The translations under genes were made by a program, and so were the position numbers. From Utricularia gibba (taxonomy: Eukaryota; Streptophyta; Magnoliopsida; Lamiales; Lentibulariaceae), in assembly GCA_002189035.1 (NCBI GenBank), contig NEEC01000019.1, positions 1,984,001-2,048,000 on the forward strand: a stretch of 64,000 nucleotides of DNA, in the 5' to 3' direction. Below the pieces are notes generated by a model. The model had not been told where the DNA came from. It saw only the letters and a program-made list of their open reading frames with translations, and did not search any database. How positions within the stretch are numbered: the stretch's first letter is position 1; each line of letters begins with the position of its first letter. Shown here in pieces: positions 14,211-25,278 of the stretch.

Positions 14211-14669
14211 TTAGGCGGAGGTGTTGCTAAGAAGGCCGTACCACACGAGACAGAGATCTTCATCGTCGGAGTCTTCATCCTGGCGGCGGCGGCGCTGTTG
14301 GGAGGCCACCTCCTCCGGCAACAAGCTCCGCCGGCAGAGGGGACAGGTGGATGCTTCCCTGAGAAGCCACGTCTCGAGACACGATTTGTGGAACGTGTGC
14401 CTGCACTCCGTTTGCCTCAACGCGTCGCCATCTTCGCACGCAGACAAGCAAACTCCGCACTCCAACGGCTCCCCGCCGACCTCCGCCGCGTAGCTGCATG
14501 AGGGAGCTTTCCAGTCAATGACCTTGAGTAGCTGCACGGTGGCTGTCGACCGCTGCCGCCGGAGATAGTCTCTGACGCCGCCGTAAACGGAGTAGACAAA
14601 TTGGATAAAGAAGACAGAGATATAAAAGACGCCATAATAAGTCAACAAGTGGGATGTAGAAGACGCCAT
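14211..14669 (-). CDS. Membrane-anchored RING-H2 finger protein, copy 1
   Basis: Probable E3 ubiquitin ligase of the ATL/RHA-like type; intronless, 152 residues, ATG at 14667-14669 and TAA at 14211-14213. A hydrophobic segment (about residues 9-30) precedes a basic stretch. The RING-H2 domain spans residues 71-112 with Cys71, Cys74, Cys89, His91, His94, Cys97, Cys109 and Cys112, all in canonical spacing including the conserved Trp before the last Cys pair. A GLD motif typical of true ATLs is absent, so assignment to a named subfamily is open. The tail is acidic. It is a tandem paralogue of the gene at 16336-16788 (same strand, same architecture, RING block nearly identical). Confidence 0.88.
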   Translation of the reverse strand: MASSTSHLLTYYGVFYISVFFIQFVYSVYGGVRDYLRRQRSTATVQLLKVIDWKAPSCSYAAEVGGEPLECGVCLSACEDGDALRQTECRHTFHKSCLETWLLREASTCPLCRRSLLPEEVASQQRRRRQDEDSDDEDLCLVWYGLLSNTSA

Positions 14670-16335
14670 TTCGCAAGCGCAAAGGTCGCGCCCCTGGCTC
14701 CTCTACTTAATGTTGGAATGCTACGAATGGTGTATTCCATTTTAATTTTTTAAATATGGGCTGGCCTACTTGTGTTTTTAATAATAATAATTTTTATATT
14801 CATTAACAAAAATATATCAGGGTGAATAAAATAGTGTTAAATTTAAATTAAAAAAACGAAATCATGGAGTCCAATAATTTAAGCACGATTAGCGACGTCC
14901 TTTTAACATAAATACCTTAATCCTGTTGAAAATATGCATGCTTAACCTAATTAATTAATTATGTTAATAATTATATTAAATATAATCTAATGAAGAAACT
15001 CGCGTGCATACTACGCAAGTGAGCCAGGGTTGGAATATTGGTAGTGGATGTTTAATTAATATATATTCAAATAAACATATATATTTATCATTAAATAAAT
15101 CATTTGACTAAAATTACATATTTTTTGTGAATATATATTTAATAAATTTGATTATAATGAATAGGAAAAAAAACATAGTTGAAAGAGGTGATTTTCAGTG
15201 GTCGAATTATTTAAAAATAGGACATTCGCCTTTTTTTGAAATATTAATATATTGGATTAGATCGTTGACTTATTCCAGAGACGTAGTCAACCCCGGGATG
15301 CCAAGTCTTCGTCGAAGTGTAATGAATGATGCAGTTGGCTGGCTGGGGAAGAAATCAATAGTTATTGACTCTTGCTTCTGGGACTCTGGATTTAGTTACA
15401 AACATTTTCAAGGGTTGTAAAGCGGGAGGGCTGGAACTCGTCCGACCTCATCGGAACTCACCGGAGCGCGACCGGAACCCTCCGCACGGTCGTCGCGGGG
15501 TGGTTGGAATAACCGGATGCCTCTTGCTGCACATAATTCAAACCAAACAGCGACACAGCACAGTGACTGAGTTGATGGCTTTGGCCTCATGCAGACATCA
15601 CTCTTCCCTAATTAAGACAAGGTATCCATGTCGTGGACAGGTAACTTCATCATGATTTGAATTTTGAGGTTCCAGTTTTGAGACTTCAATTCCGAGAAAC
15701 GCTGGGAATCGTACTCCAAACAACCCGTCACAAAAATTTCCCTGGGTTGCTTGCTGCACTCAGGCTTCAAGGTTGCAACCAGATATCGTAATATTGTGCT
15801 GTATGAACGCCCTTTACAGTTCCGTTTCCGACACAGACGCTTGTACAACTATAAAAAGAAACATGTTAAAGAACCTTCAGAGAGAGGAGGTCGTGCGGCT
15901 TTAGGACAACTTGTGTGACCGCTGTCAATGGATCCATGATAATCGACTCCAAGTCACCCAACCACTATTCACATGTGGGCAAAAATAAATGCACAAATGC
16001 TTGAGATTTTTTATAAAATGTTTCTGAACCATAAATACTGCCACCAAACTTTTTTTTAATATAGTGAATAAACAAAGGTTTTTTTTAAATTAAATAAGAT
16101 TTTAATCAATCTACCCATGAATTGAATTTGATTCAAGTGTTTGTCATTCTCTGTAGATGTTTTATTTTTTTTATGACATTCCTATCCAAAAACATCATTA
16201 CTGTTTGTGTTGTTTGGTGTTGGTTGGGTTTCTTGCACTTCTGAAGCTGTGGATCAACGTAATTGCGATACACACCGACGAACACAAACAAAACAAAATG
16301 GTTCTGAAGTGCCCAACACTGGTACAGTTACATAC
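14670..16335. other. intergenic between the two RING-H2 genes
   Basis: About 1.7 kb. 14700-15290 is AT-rich. A GC-richer block at 15410-15640 and a minus-strand open stretch at 15612-15848 have no recognisable similarity. The 5' flank of copy 1 carries no obvious duplicated promoter with copy 2 by eye. Confidence 0.5.
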
Positions 16336-16788
16336 CTATATACTGCAATTGCCAAGAATACCGTACCAATCCTCCTCCTCCTCCTCCTCATCCTCGGAAT
16401 CTCCTTCGAGGCGGCGGAAGCGTCGTTGGACGGCCTCCGGGAGCAAGCTGCCCCGGCAAAGAGGGCAAGTGGATGCATCCATGAGAAGCCAGGCTTCCAG
16501 GCAGGATTTGTGGAACGTGTGGCTGCACACCGTTTTCCTCAACTCATCGCCTTCTTCATACGTCGAGAGGCAAACTCCGCATTCCGCGGGCTCTGCCCCG
16601 AGCTCCGCCGTGTAGCTGCTGGAGGGAGCTCTGTAGTCGATGATTTTCAGTAGCTCTGCAGCGGCTGTCGGCCTCTCCCGCCGGAGCCGGCGATAGATGA
16701 ATGCTATGGATTTGATGAAGAAGACGGCTGCGTATGCCAAGGCTTTGACACTATAGTAAGTCAATAATTGAGTGACAGCACCCGCCAT
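16336..16788 (-). CDS. Membrane-anchored RING-H2 finger protein, copy 2
   Basis: Tandem paralogue of the 14.2-14.7 kb gene. The chosen ATG at 16786-16788 (MAGAVTQLLTYY) aligns with the start of copy 1 (MASSTSHLLTYY). An in-frame ATG eight codons upstream is possible but has no counterpart in copy 1. The product is 150 residues: a hydrophobic segment at about 8-32, a basic Arg-rich linker, then a RING-H2 domain with the same Cys3-His2-Cys3 spacing (CGVC...CSHTFH..C...CPLC), then an acidic tail with a run of Glu encoded by a CTC/TCC-rich repeat at about 16373-16396. All zinc ligands are intact. E3 activity is inferred from the domain. Confidence 0.87.
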   Translation of the reverse strand: MAGAVTQLLTYYSVKALAYAAVFFIKSIAFIYRRLRRERPTAAAELLKIIDYRAPSSSYTAELGAEPAECGVCLSTYEEGDELRKTVCSHTFHKSCLEAWLLMDASTCPLCRGSLLPEAVQRRFRRLEGDSEDEEEEEEDWYGILGNCSI

Positions 16789-17630
16789 TTTTGCACGTAA
16801 AGCATGGCACATGGACGCCCTATTTATAATCCAGCTTCTATCTAATCCCTATTTTAGTAAAAAAAAAAAATCTTACAATTATTTAAATCATGTTTGGTAC
16901 AAGTTTTTTGTTAGATCAAACAATTTAAATTGATATTTAAAAGTGAAATAGTCGAATTTTATATGAAATTACATATCATTACATAATCAGTATAGTTTAA
17001 TTTTTTGTAATGTGATTGTTATTTATTATGTATATGAATTTTCATTTAATTCACTTGACCTTTAATTTCAATATTTTAAATGGCTTTATTAATGAAAAAC
17101 TTAATTAAGGTCTTTTACAATTAAAGCATTTTTTATTAAAAGAAAGGGATAGGTTCTGTTAATTAACTTGGACTGCCTGATATTTTCTTTTTTATTATAT
17201 CTTTCCATCATCACATGTTAATTTCTAAATCTTACTTTTCTTTCCATATTTGAAAAAATAATAATTTAATGATAGGTGATAACTATGATATTTTTTATTT
17301 ACTGTATCCATAATATATACTTTTTGTTGTTGTTACTGAAAAGGTGTTTAACAATATCCAAGTGTATTCAACTACCAAAGGTGGCCTTATTAACTCCCCC
17401 AGGGGACACATCTCCCTCCATAAATGTAACACATGTATGTATAGGGGGCATTCATTAATAAAATCTACATGTTGAATGCGCACAACTAATAATAGTAACA
17501 TTTTTATAGTTGATTTATTGTTTGTGGGTAAAGGCAGGGCCGCCATTGACTGGCCTGGGATGTGCGATGTGGCGAAGAGAAGACTTGGGAGCTGGGAGAT
17601 AGGCTAGGCTAGGATAGGGATAGGGTTGCT
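16789..17630. other. intergenic, AT-rich
   Basis: About 840 bases between the RING copy 2 start and the target-site duplication of the Mutator-like element. Mostly A/T-rich with a GCTAGGCTAGGATAGGGATAGGG stretch near 17601-17625 directly before the element. No gene is recognised. Confidence 0.5.
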
Positions 17631-17639
17631 GTTTTTAGA
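17631..17639. repeat. 9-bp target-site duplication, left
   Basis: GTTTTTAGA directly abuts the left inverted repeat and is found again, identical, at 22744-22752 just outside the right inverted repeat. Nine-bp duplications are the hallmark of Mutator-superfamily insertions. Confidence 0.85.
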
Positions 17640-17701
17640 GGGCTGAGTTGGTGATATACATCTTTTTACAATTTTAGTTTGCAAAATACATCCTTTTGGT
17701 T
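17640..17701. repeat. left terminal inverted repeat of the MULE
   Basis: 62 bases, matching the reverse complement of 22683-22743. The inner 30 bases (AATTTTAGTTTGCAAAATAC and the following CATCCTTTTGGTT) are essentially identical at both ends. The outer 25 bases are diverged. Confidence 0.85.
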
Positions 17702-18132
17702 AATGTTGGGAAAATACATTTTTATGTATTTTTGTTTTTTTTTTTAACTCAGCACCTTTTTTTACCTCAATGAAATGTGGAATTTTGGATTTGTCTGTCC
17801 AATTTTTCAACTGGGTTTCTTGAGATTTGCATTCTCATTTACCGGGTTTGTGTTAATGCGATGAACTAAGTGAGTTAGAGATTGGGGTCCTATGGATCTT
17901 GGGTTTTGATTTTTTTGTCATTCTGATCAATATTGATCTTTGGTATCTCATCACTTTTCCGTATTCTTGATAGAATACGAAAAATACATATTTTTTTTAA
18001 TTTTTGTTTTATTTACAAGTGATAAAAATGAGTGTTTTTATCGATCGAAGGTAAATTATCCATTTGACTCAAAGCCAATATTTGAAAAAATAGATCAAGT
18101 ATTCAACTGCATTTTAGACAATTTTAAAACAT

Positions 18133-21055
18133 CTACTTCTTCTTAAATACACCACTTATTTTATTTCCAATAAGTTTCACAAGGCCCTTCTTCCTCTGGG
18201 TGCTAGTGTTTGTGCCACTCCGACTCTCGAGTTGCGGATGCCTTGGAAGATATGATATCGAATTCCTAGCAGCTATGCCTTGCGGAGCCCAAGGGGGATG
18301 TGATATTGAATCACATGCCGTTGTTGAGGTGGGTTGTATAGCAAGACCCAATTCGAGACCATCATACGACGAATGTCTGAACGAGGAGCCTCCCGGTTTG
18401 TTGTATCCTGTGGACAGTAATGTGCTATCTCGCCTAGAATGTGGTACCTCATTGTAAGAAGGGATCGGATACGCCGAAGACTCTTTGAATGAGGGCGCGT
18501 ATCCATAATCTTGGCTTGGAGGAGGAGGAGTATTCAAATCAATCGAGCTTGGTCCCTTACTTGCATCCTGTTGTCTCCTAGAATGCCTCGATGTACTATT
18601 ATGTGAATCTTCTAGTCCATGTTGTTGCATTGACTGGTTTCGGGTGATGCCAGATGAGGCTTCATTCGGTTTCCGTTGCCTCTCACGTCTAGTTGCTCTC
18701 TGCTCAAAATCTGGTGGCCCCTTGTACCTTGTTGACTGTGTTCGACCGACGGTGACTCGTTTACGTGCTGGGTCAACCAAGAGCTCAAAGGGTGCGGGTT
18801 CCCATTCACTCTCATCTCTTACCGGATTAATGCTACCTCGGTACATATTAACCATTGTGGTTACAAGGTAGTATACCGAGGCTCGAGTCCTTGGATTGAT
18901 ACGAAATTTATGAAGGGCCTGCATGTAATCAATGCATTTAAATCATAGGAAAAATGATATAACAGATATCGTATTATTACCTTTTGTGCATGACGACAAG
19001 GGTAACGGTCTATGTTCCAAATCCCGCAGGCACACTCTCCTTGGATAACACGCACCCTTCGGGATTGAGAAGAGTGCGGAGTCTCCTCTATGATGTCTGC
19101 CACCTGATTCTCAGTATCATACACAATGCATTGTAGGAATGGCAATGCTCTCGCTTCCTCTCGATATGCTTCCTCCACTACTCTCCCAAAAAGTATGCCC
19201 TCTTTATGTCTCTTTATCGCTTGCTGCTCGCTATTTCTCAAAATACTCTCTTCCTTTCTCGAAAGTAACCTGAAATTTTCTTGAATATTATAAAAGATTG
19301 ATAGTATAAAGGCTCAAACATTATTGCATATCATAATACCTTGGCAATTTGGGTTGGAGGTAAGCGTCGAGCTTCCCTCAGGGCACCGTTCAAAGCTTCC
19401 GCATGATTGGTGGTCATTATGGTATACCTGTACATGATGTTTGTAGATAATATAATTTGTGATGTCATATCAAATTCATAATTTTAAAAAATAACCGAAA
19501 AACTACTAACCGATATCCTCCATCATATAGCAATGTCCACTCATCAAATGGAATATCTTCCAAATAAGCATGTGCCTTTGGATAGTGCTCTTTCAAGTGA
19601 TTCCATGCATTTTGAAAATCTACCTCATTCCTAGCATAAGAAACCCTATGCACCATGTTGGACACACCCTTCGATCGTCTTCCAATATGCGTCTGAACAT
19701 TCTTGCGGAGGTGCCAATAACAAAAACGATGCACGCCATAATGGGGAAACCATTCCTTGTAGTTCCTATATGCTGCTAATATGCCTGCGGCACGGTCACT
19801 TATGATACATACTCCTTCTCTATCTCGGACAATATGCATTCCAAGCAATCCTAAAAACCACGTCCAATCCTCCTCACTCTCACTTCTTACGAAGGCGTAA
19901 GCGACAGGGCAAATCTTGTTGCTCCCATCAATGGCAACCGCAACAAGCAGCTTGTAGTCATAGCGACCGTATAAGTGTGTGACGTCGATACATAGCACCG
20001 GACGAGCATAGGCGAAGGCTCGAATCGCAAAACCGAATGCCCAAAAACCCTTCTTAGATAATGTGGGCCCTGGGTATCCTGTGCATCATCACCCCAATTG
20101 ACCACAGTGCCTGAGTTTCTATGACGAACCTCTTCTAGATACCGTGGTAGCTCTATCACAAACTTCTCCCAGGTACTGTAGCAAAGTTTGTATGCACGGA
20201 TCATGCAAGCCCAGGCCTGCCACTTGCTAACCTCATACCCCCACTTGTCTCTGATAATCAACTGCACCCCTTTGATTGTGAGCGTGGCTTTCAAGTATGG
20301 TTTCAATCGAGGCGCAATGAATTTGATTGATAGGTTGGCATGATGACCAGCTCCCAATGAATCAGTCACATCGCAAGTATGTGGCTCCACCAGCATAGTA
20401 ATCCTTCATGTGTTCGTCTTCTTGCTAGGTCCCCCACGCAGCGCAAATGGGCAATTACTACTTCCATTTGCTGCTTGTCGACAAATGACGGAATAATTCT
20501 TTATGTCACTCTTATACACCTTGAACTCTCGTTGTGCCATCGATACATGATATCTCATCACTGCATCCATCAGACTTTGTCTATCATTAAAATGCATACG
20601 CTCACGCAGATGCATCTCCTCTGCCTATTGTGTATCCATAGATGGGATTCGATCATAATAATCTGCAGGGAACCCTCTTCCAAGTCATCAAGAGTTGCAT
20701 CATTGTCATCTACCCCAATAGATGGTGTAGCACCTATGTTTCCGTCATCCAACGCGGCTATTGCCATAGCCACCTCCTCTGGGGTCGGGATAAATTCATC
20801 ATCAGAGTCACTCTCGACAGTATCTGCAATGTAATCAGAAACATCATCACTGTTGTACTCTGGAAATTCCTCATGCTCCTCCATGGGGTCATCGTAAGAG
20901 GCAGCATTTTCATGATGAGGCTCAGATAGTTGAGGATGTGGAAAATCGAACGGGTCAAAATCTTGTTCAATGTAGGACGACGGGAGTAAGTTGTACAAAT
21001 TTTGATAGTATTCTGAATCGAAATATTGTTGATCTTGAATCGGTTGCGGAGCCAT
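18133..21055 (-). pseudogene. MULE transposase (MuDR family), interrupted
   Basis: Transposase reading frame of the element, broken in several places. Starting at about 21055 (MAPQPIQDQQ), it has an acidic N-terminal region, then a MuDR N-terminal domain (20615-20410), then the MULE catalytic domain with LCIDVTHLYG and IISDRAAGI carrying two of the catalytic acids, then NHAEALNGALREARR (about 19340-19430), then a SWIM finger of the form C-x-C-x8-C-x-H (CACGIWNIDRYPCRH, about 19000-19040), then a Ser/Arg-rich tail ending KKGLVKLIGNKISGVFKKK at 18133. Introns are plausible at 19465-19510, 19283-19340 and 18921-18980. Lesions: an in-frame TGA (20406-20408) where a Trp is expected, and a frame change between about 20040 and 20095. 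Confidence 0.85.
20406..20408 (-). other. in-frame nonsense codon in the transposase
   Basis: The minus strand reads ...AAC ACA TGA AGG ATT..., with the same frame open on both sides. The Thr-stop-Arg-Ile context fits an ancestral TGG (Trp) changed to TGA. Confidence 0.75.
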
Positions 21056-22019
21056 TGGCACTGTTATTCATGAAAATAATTAGTAAAATGTATAGTTATC
21101 AAAATTACTTCTCTTCCTATAATGAATTAATAATTTTTTTACTTTAACCTCAATTCTCTTTATTCAAATTAATTTTTACATTTATTTTCTTTTTATTACA
21201 TATTGTTATTAACTTTCTTTTTAATTATTTAAAATATTTATACTTTACATCAATATTTTATTATTGAAATTCTTAAATTATTTTGTAAATTTTATTTTAA
21301 TAATAATTATTTTTCATCAAAATTATTATTTATTTACGAAAATTAATTTCATAAGTGATATTAATAATAAAAATGCTAAAAAATTACTTACGGTTCTATG
21401 CTGAATTAATAATTTTTTTATTTTAATCTCAACTTTTTTATTCAAATTAATTCTCCACTTATTCTTTTTTTATTATAAATAGTTCTTAACTTTTCATTTT
21501 GATTATTTAAAATATTTTATGTTTTTATATCAATACCTTATTACTAAAATTCTTAAATCATTTTTTTAAGTTTATTTTAAATAGTTCTCAGAATTCATGG
21601 GCCAATTAATATTGCCACAACCAAAGATCTTTCTTTATGTGCAAATTAATTTTATAATTGATATTAATTATAAATTAGTTTTTAAACTTAATTATATAAA
21701 AATTTAGTTTATTCATTATTAAATAAAAATAAATACTATCATCAATATTAATATGATGTATGCTAATATAGTGATCACTTAATTATAAATATGATGAATT
21801 GTGTATATTAATAAAATATTATGTAATCACACTCATAATAAGTATCCAAACATTATGCATTACAAAATTAATATTTATATTTAGATTATGCAAAATTTAT
21901 AGTTTTAATGCATGAAAAATAAATATAAATTATATTCTGAAAATATTGTACTTACAGGAATAACTAGAAGAAGCACATTGACTCATGCTATCATCAATAA
22001 TATATAAGTCCACATCATA

Positions 22020-22307
22020 TTATGAGTTGAATGGATTCAAGGCATACCATAGACCGGATTCATCAGAAATTGGGAAGAAGTTGAAGTCGTGAGTGTTGAC
22101 ATCGTAAAATTTGACTTTGATACGAACAATACAAAAATCTACAACTATATTTACCTCACGTTGTAAAATCTCAATAAATCGTTCTAGTGAAATTGTAGGT
22201 TTCACTAGAATCACCTTTACGGGGTCACGATCATATACAATAGAATTGGAGTATTGATCTTTTAAGATATTTCCACCGGAGAATATACGGATTGAAACCT
22301 TTGACAT
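22020..22307 (-). CDS. PB1-like small ORF inside the MULE
   Basis: A 95-codon frame from the ATG at 22305-22307 (MSKVSIRIFSGGNIL) to a TAA at 22020. It has a beta-rich pattern with basic and acidic patches, similar to the PB1-like N-terminal segments that often precede plant MULE transposases. It may be exon 1 of the transposase (a GT lies within CTATGGTATGCC near its end) joined over an AT-rich intron of about 1 kb, but I could not find an in-frame splice to the main frame. Function unknown. Confidence 0.5.
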   Translation of the reverse strand: MSKVSIRIFSGGNILKDQYSNSIVYDRDPVKVILVKPTISLERFIEILQREVNIVVDFCIVRIKVKFYDVNTHDFNFFPISDESGLWYALNPFNS

Positions 22308-22682
22308 GATGATTGTGAGCAGCAGTTTTTTGCAGGAAACTAAACGTAGGATATAGATGTAAGATGAGAGGTGTGGAAATGAAAAAGAATTCAATTTAAA
22401 TAATAAGTAATTGAGACATCATTTAATATTCAATTAATTAAATGCTTTTGAATTAGTCATAGACATGCTACGACCATTCATTTTCAGCAGTTTAATTAAA
22501 TTAAAATGAAACAATAATTTTATATTTAACCACCCATGTGATCTCTTCAAATAATTCATATGGTATAACATTTATAAAAAATAGTTTTGTATAATTGTTA
22601 ATTACATTTATTAAATAAAAATAATATATTAAAGATGTATTTTGTAAACTAAATATACAAAAGTATGTATTTTGCAAACTAA

Positions 22683-22743
22683 AACCAAAAGGATGTATTT
22701 TGCAAACTAAAATCCTGAAGTGATGTATTTTACCAATTTTTTC
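22683..22743. repeat. right terminal inverted repeat of the MULE
   Basis: 61 bases, inverted partner of 17640-17701. It is followed immediately by the second copy of the 9-bp target duplication. Confidence 0.85.
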
Positions 22744-22752
22744 GTTTTTAGA
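22744..22752. repeat. 9-bp target-site duplication, right
   Basis: GTTTTTAGA, identical to 17631-17639. Confidence 0.85.
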
Positions 22753-24023
22753 TGCAGATCGGCAGAGTGTGTGTGTGTGGCAGCGGCAGATCGTTGACGC
22801 CGTCAAGGTGGCCTCCTCCGCCTCGGAGAGTCGGGGCGGCATCTGGGTGGGTATTTAATGCCCGCCCCCAGTGGCTCCCTTCAATTTCTGCGAGAAATTT
22901 TGAAAAATGCATTCAAACAAAAAAAGATTTAAGTGATAAATTGTTAAGGGTGTGCGAGTGTGCGTCGTCTCGTCTCCGGCCTGGCCTAGCCTAGCGTGGC
23001 TCCGCCGTGGAGGGAGGGAGGGAGGGAGCTCGGCTCTATAGTCGGAGTCGATGATTGAATCTCACTCCATCCTCCTGGTAGGTGGTAATTGGTAATCGGT
23101 ATTGGGCTGCCTGCTCCCGGAATTTGACTAGTTCAAAAAAGCCCACCACTTTGTTGTCGTCGTCTTTTTAGATTCAGTTCCATGTCCCCAGGCCAGGGAT
23201 GGGATGTCGCCTGAATAGCAGGAGTGAGTGAGGAGCATACCGACCGACACCATGTCCATCACTTGGCTTGGGTCTGCAATAATAAATTTCATTCTTTATT
23301 TATGTAACATATATTAAATAAGTTTCAAAAAGTTATTGACTTCTAACCAAATAGAGACTGATAGTTCCTAACTAATTTATTATAAGGAATATTTCTGTTA
23401 TTTTTCAAATAAAAATATAATACAAAATTGTTTCTTAAATACTAAATTTCAACTATCGTATTATTTGATATTATTAAAACGATTGTCATAAATCATGCCA
23501 TGCCATCCTTTATTGATTATGAAAAATTAATTTTTTAAGGCAAGTAAATTAAACCATTTTGATTGCAATTGTAAATCACTAATCAATGTTTGTCGATTCT
23601 AATCATTTGGCCTCACCTGTCTGTTTCGCGGCTATGTATTTGTTCCCTCTCTCTCTCTCTCTATTGGATTAAATTGAAAATCTGCAGTCCAAGTTGCGGT
23701 TGGGTGCCCGCCCGGCTTTCGCGATTCAAATTTGCGAGAGCGTCACATGGCGGCTTCCGGGACGGCGGTTTCGATGACCCCCCGAGTAGGCGCAGGTGAA
23801 GTGGCTTCAAGGTTTCAACTTCAAACATTGGCCTATTCTCCACGAATATAGGCCGGGCCCCCTTCAAGGTCGGGGGAGCGATATCTACTGATTTTTTTGT
23901 TTAGATTAAGCTCACCACCGCGCTTATCCCTTTTGATTCCTCGCCAACGACGTGGATTCTTTGTTTCTGATCGGACATCTGGTTGTTTTCTTCCCTTGGG
24001 AGTCGGAAGATTATATTGTGTGT
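22753..24023. other. 5' flank of the 24-kb gene
   Basis: About 1.27 kb. It contains short low-complexity tracts, a GGGA repeat at about 23011-23026 and a CT repeat at about 23648-23662. The last 250 bases are GC-richer and probably hold the promoter and leader of the gene beginning at 24024. No separate gene is recognised. Confidence 0.5.
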
Positions 24024-25278
24024 ATGGCTTACGGGCATCAATCTAGAGAGGCTACTGGATCTAGGTTTATTTTGGGCGATCTCACGAATCAGACCGGTGA
24101 AAGGCGATCTGAGATAATGAAATCTTTTGGTTTTCCTTTGAATGGTGAGAAAGGCCACAAGCGTCTTTGCATTTCACCCGCAGGCAATGGTGGAAGTGGG
24201 TGTAAAAGCAAGGAACCAAATGCCCGTATGGATAAGAATAGTTCTGCATCTTTGGATATCCACAAGAAAAACCTTTGTGTGAATCCAAGTACTCCTGATG
24301 CAAGGGACATTGGTGATGATAGGCTTATCAAGATTTGCACAGAAGCCGTCGGCAAGATAGATTCACTGGAGGAGAATAAAACCACGAGCATGAAAGGTGT
24401 GAATGATAATTGCCCAAGTGTTACGCAAGACAAGAAACAAGTTGACTTTGAAGCCATCGAAGGCCAGTATCACGCTGTTGAGATTGAAAGCCATGATGCT
24501 GATGCTATGTTCTTGAGTCAGTCTGGATCCATAGATTGCACAGTTTTACATGACTCTCAAGAATCTACAGTGATCGGTTCAAATGTGCCGTATGCTAATC
24601 AGAGGAAGGTGCATGAAGGCATCCCTGAAGGCATCAAGTCTTGCTCTTGTTCTTTCTGCTCAAAAGGTAGATTGTGTGTCTGTAACGACTTTGCCATCTT
24701 TATTTAAAAAAAATGTTAGAAACGCAGCCCTTTGCTTTTTCCTTCGCGAGATTTAGTGAATTTAGGTCATCTTCTTGCGATGCAGCTGCATTGATATGGT
24801 TAAATGTGCAGCAGCATGATATCAAGGTTCGGGGCTCAGGTTAGTTGTGGTAATAACACAAAGTTTTTAGGATGAGATATTGACACAATTGAGTTCGTAT
24901 GTATCACTGCAACACTTTGAACGTGTCAGCAATCAAAAAAAGTCAGAGAGAAGCAGATACACTAGCTAGAAGTTTCGGCAACAAGGAGGTTGCAGCGAGA
25001 AACGGTGATCAGAATATCTCGGGGATGGTTGGGCATTTGATGCATCAATGGAAATCCCTCTTTGAACGGACTGCAGATGTACTGGAAAAAGAAAGCAAAG
25101 AGCTTGTAAGTTGTAGCAGCTAGATTCTTCCAAACTGATTCGCACCATTGTTTTTGTAGGCAAGAAACGCATATTGCGCACACAACTTGTTGAAACATTA
25201 AATGGTGCGCATTTATTTGTGCAGGAAGCAAGTTTAGGGCACCTGCGTGAACTGAGAAACAAACTCCCAAAGGGCTAG
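24024..25278 (+). CDS. Conserved plant protein of unknown function (4 exons)
   Basis: Exons 24024-24666, 24786-24839, 24930-25105 and 25225-25278 join in frame to 308 residues ending in TAG. I cannot name the family. The first exon is a hydrophilic, Ser/Asp-rich region without known domain, ending in a Cys cluster (KSCSCSFCSK). The three short exons encode a helical block: an AALIWLNVQQHDIK motif, then AIKKSQREADTLARSFGNKE, then HLMHQWKSLFERTADVLEKE and a final LGHLRELRNK, which together look like a coiled coil. The block resembles uncharacterised plant proteins with a 'IWSDLxxQDxKxRxxALKKS' pattern (from memory). No signal peptide or membrane segment is seen. Every intron is about 90-120 bases with GT/AG ends, which supports a real gene. 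Confidence 0.75.

Larger units (their letters stand above)
17640..22743 (-). mobile_element. Mutator-like element (MULE) with TIRs and 9-bp TSD
   Basis: A 5.1-kb class II transposon. Its ends are imperfect inverted repeats (17640-17701 and 22683-22743), flanked by identical 9-bp direct repeats. On the minus strand it contains, in order from the right end, a small PB1-like reading frame (22020-22307) and a MuDR/MULE transposase (21055-18133) with a MULE domain and a SWIM zinc finger. The transposase carries a nonsense codon and at least one frameshift, so the copy is probably not autonomous. The well-preserved ends and duplication suggest a fairly recent insertion between the RING cluster and the 24-kb gene. 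Confidence 0.9.

Noticed and set aside
15408-15848. GC-richer block with open frames between the RING genes
   Set aside because: Frames on both strands are short, without recognisable motif, start context or homology; not enough to call a gene.
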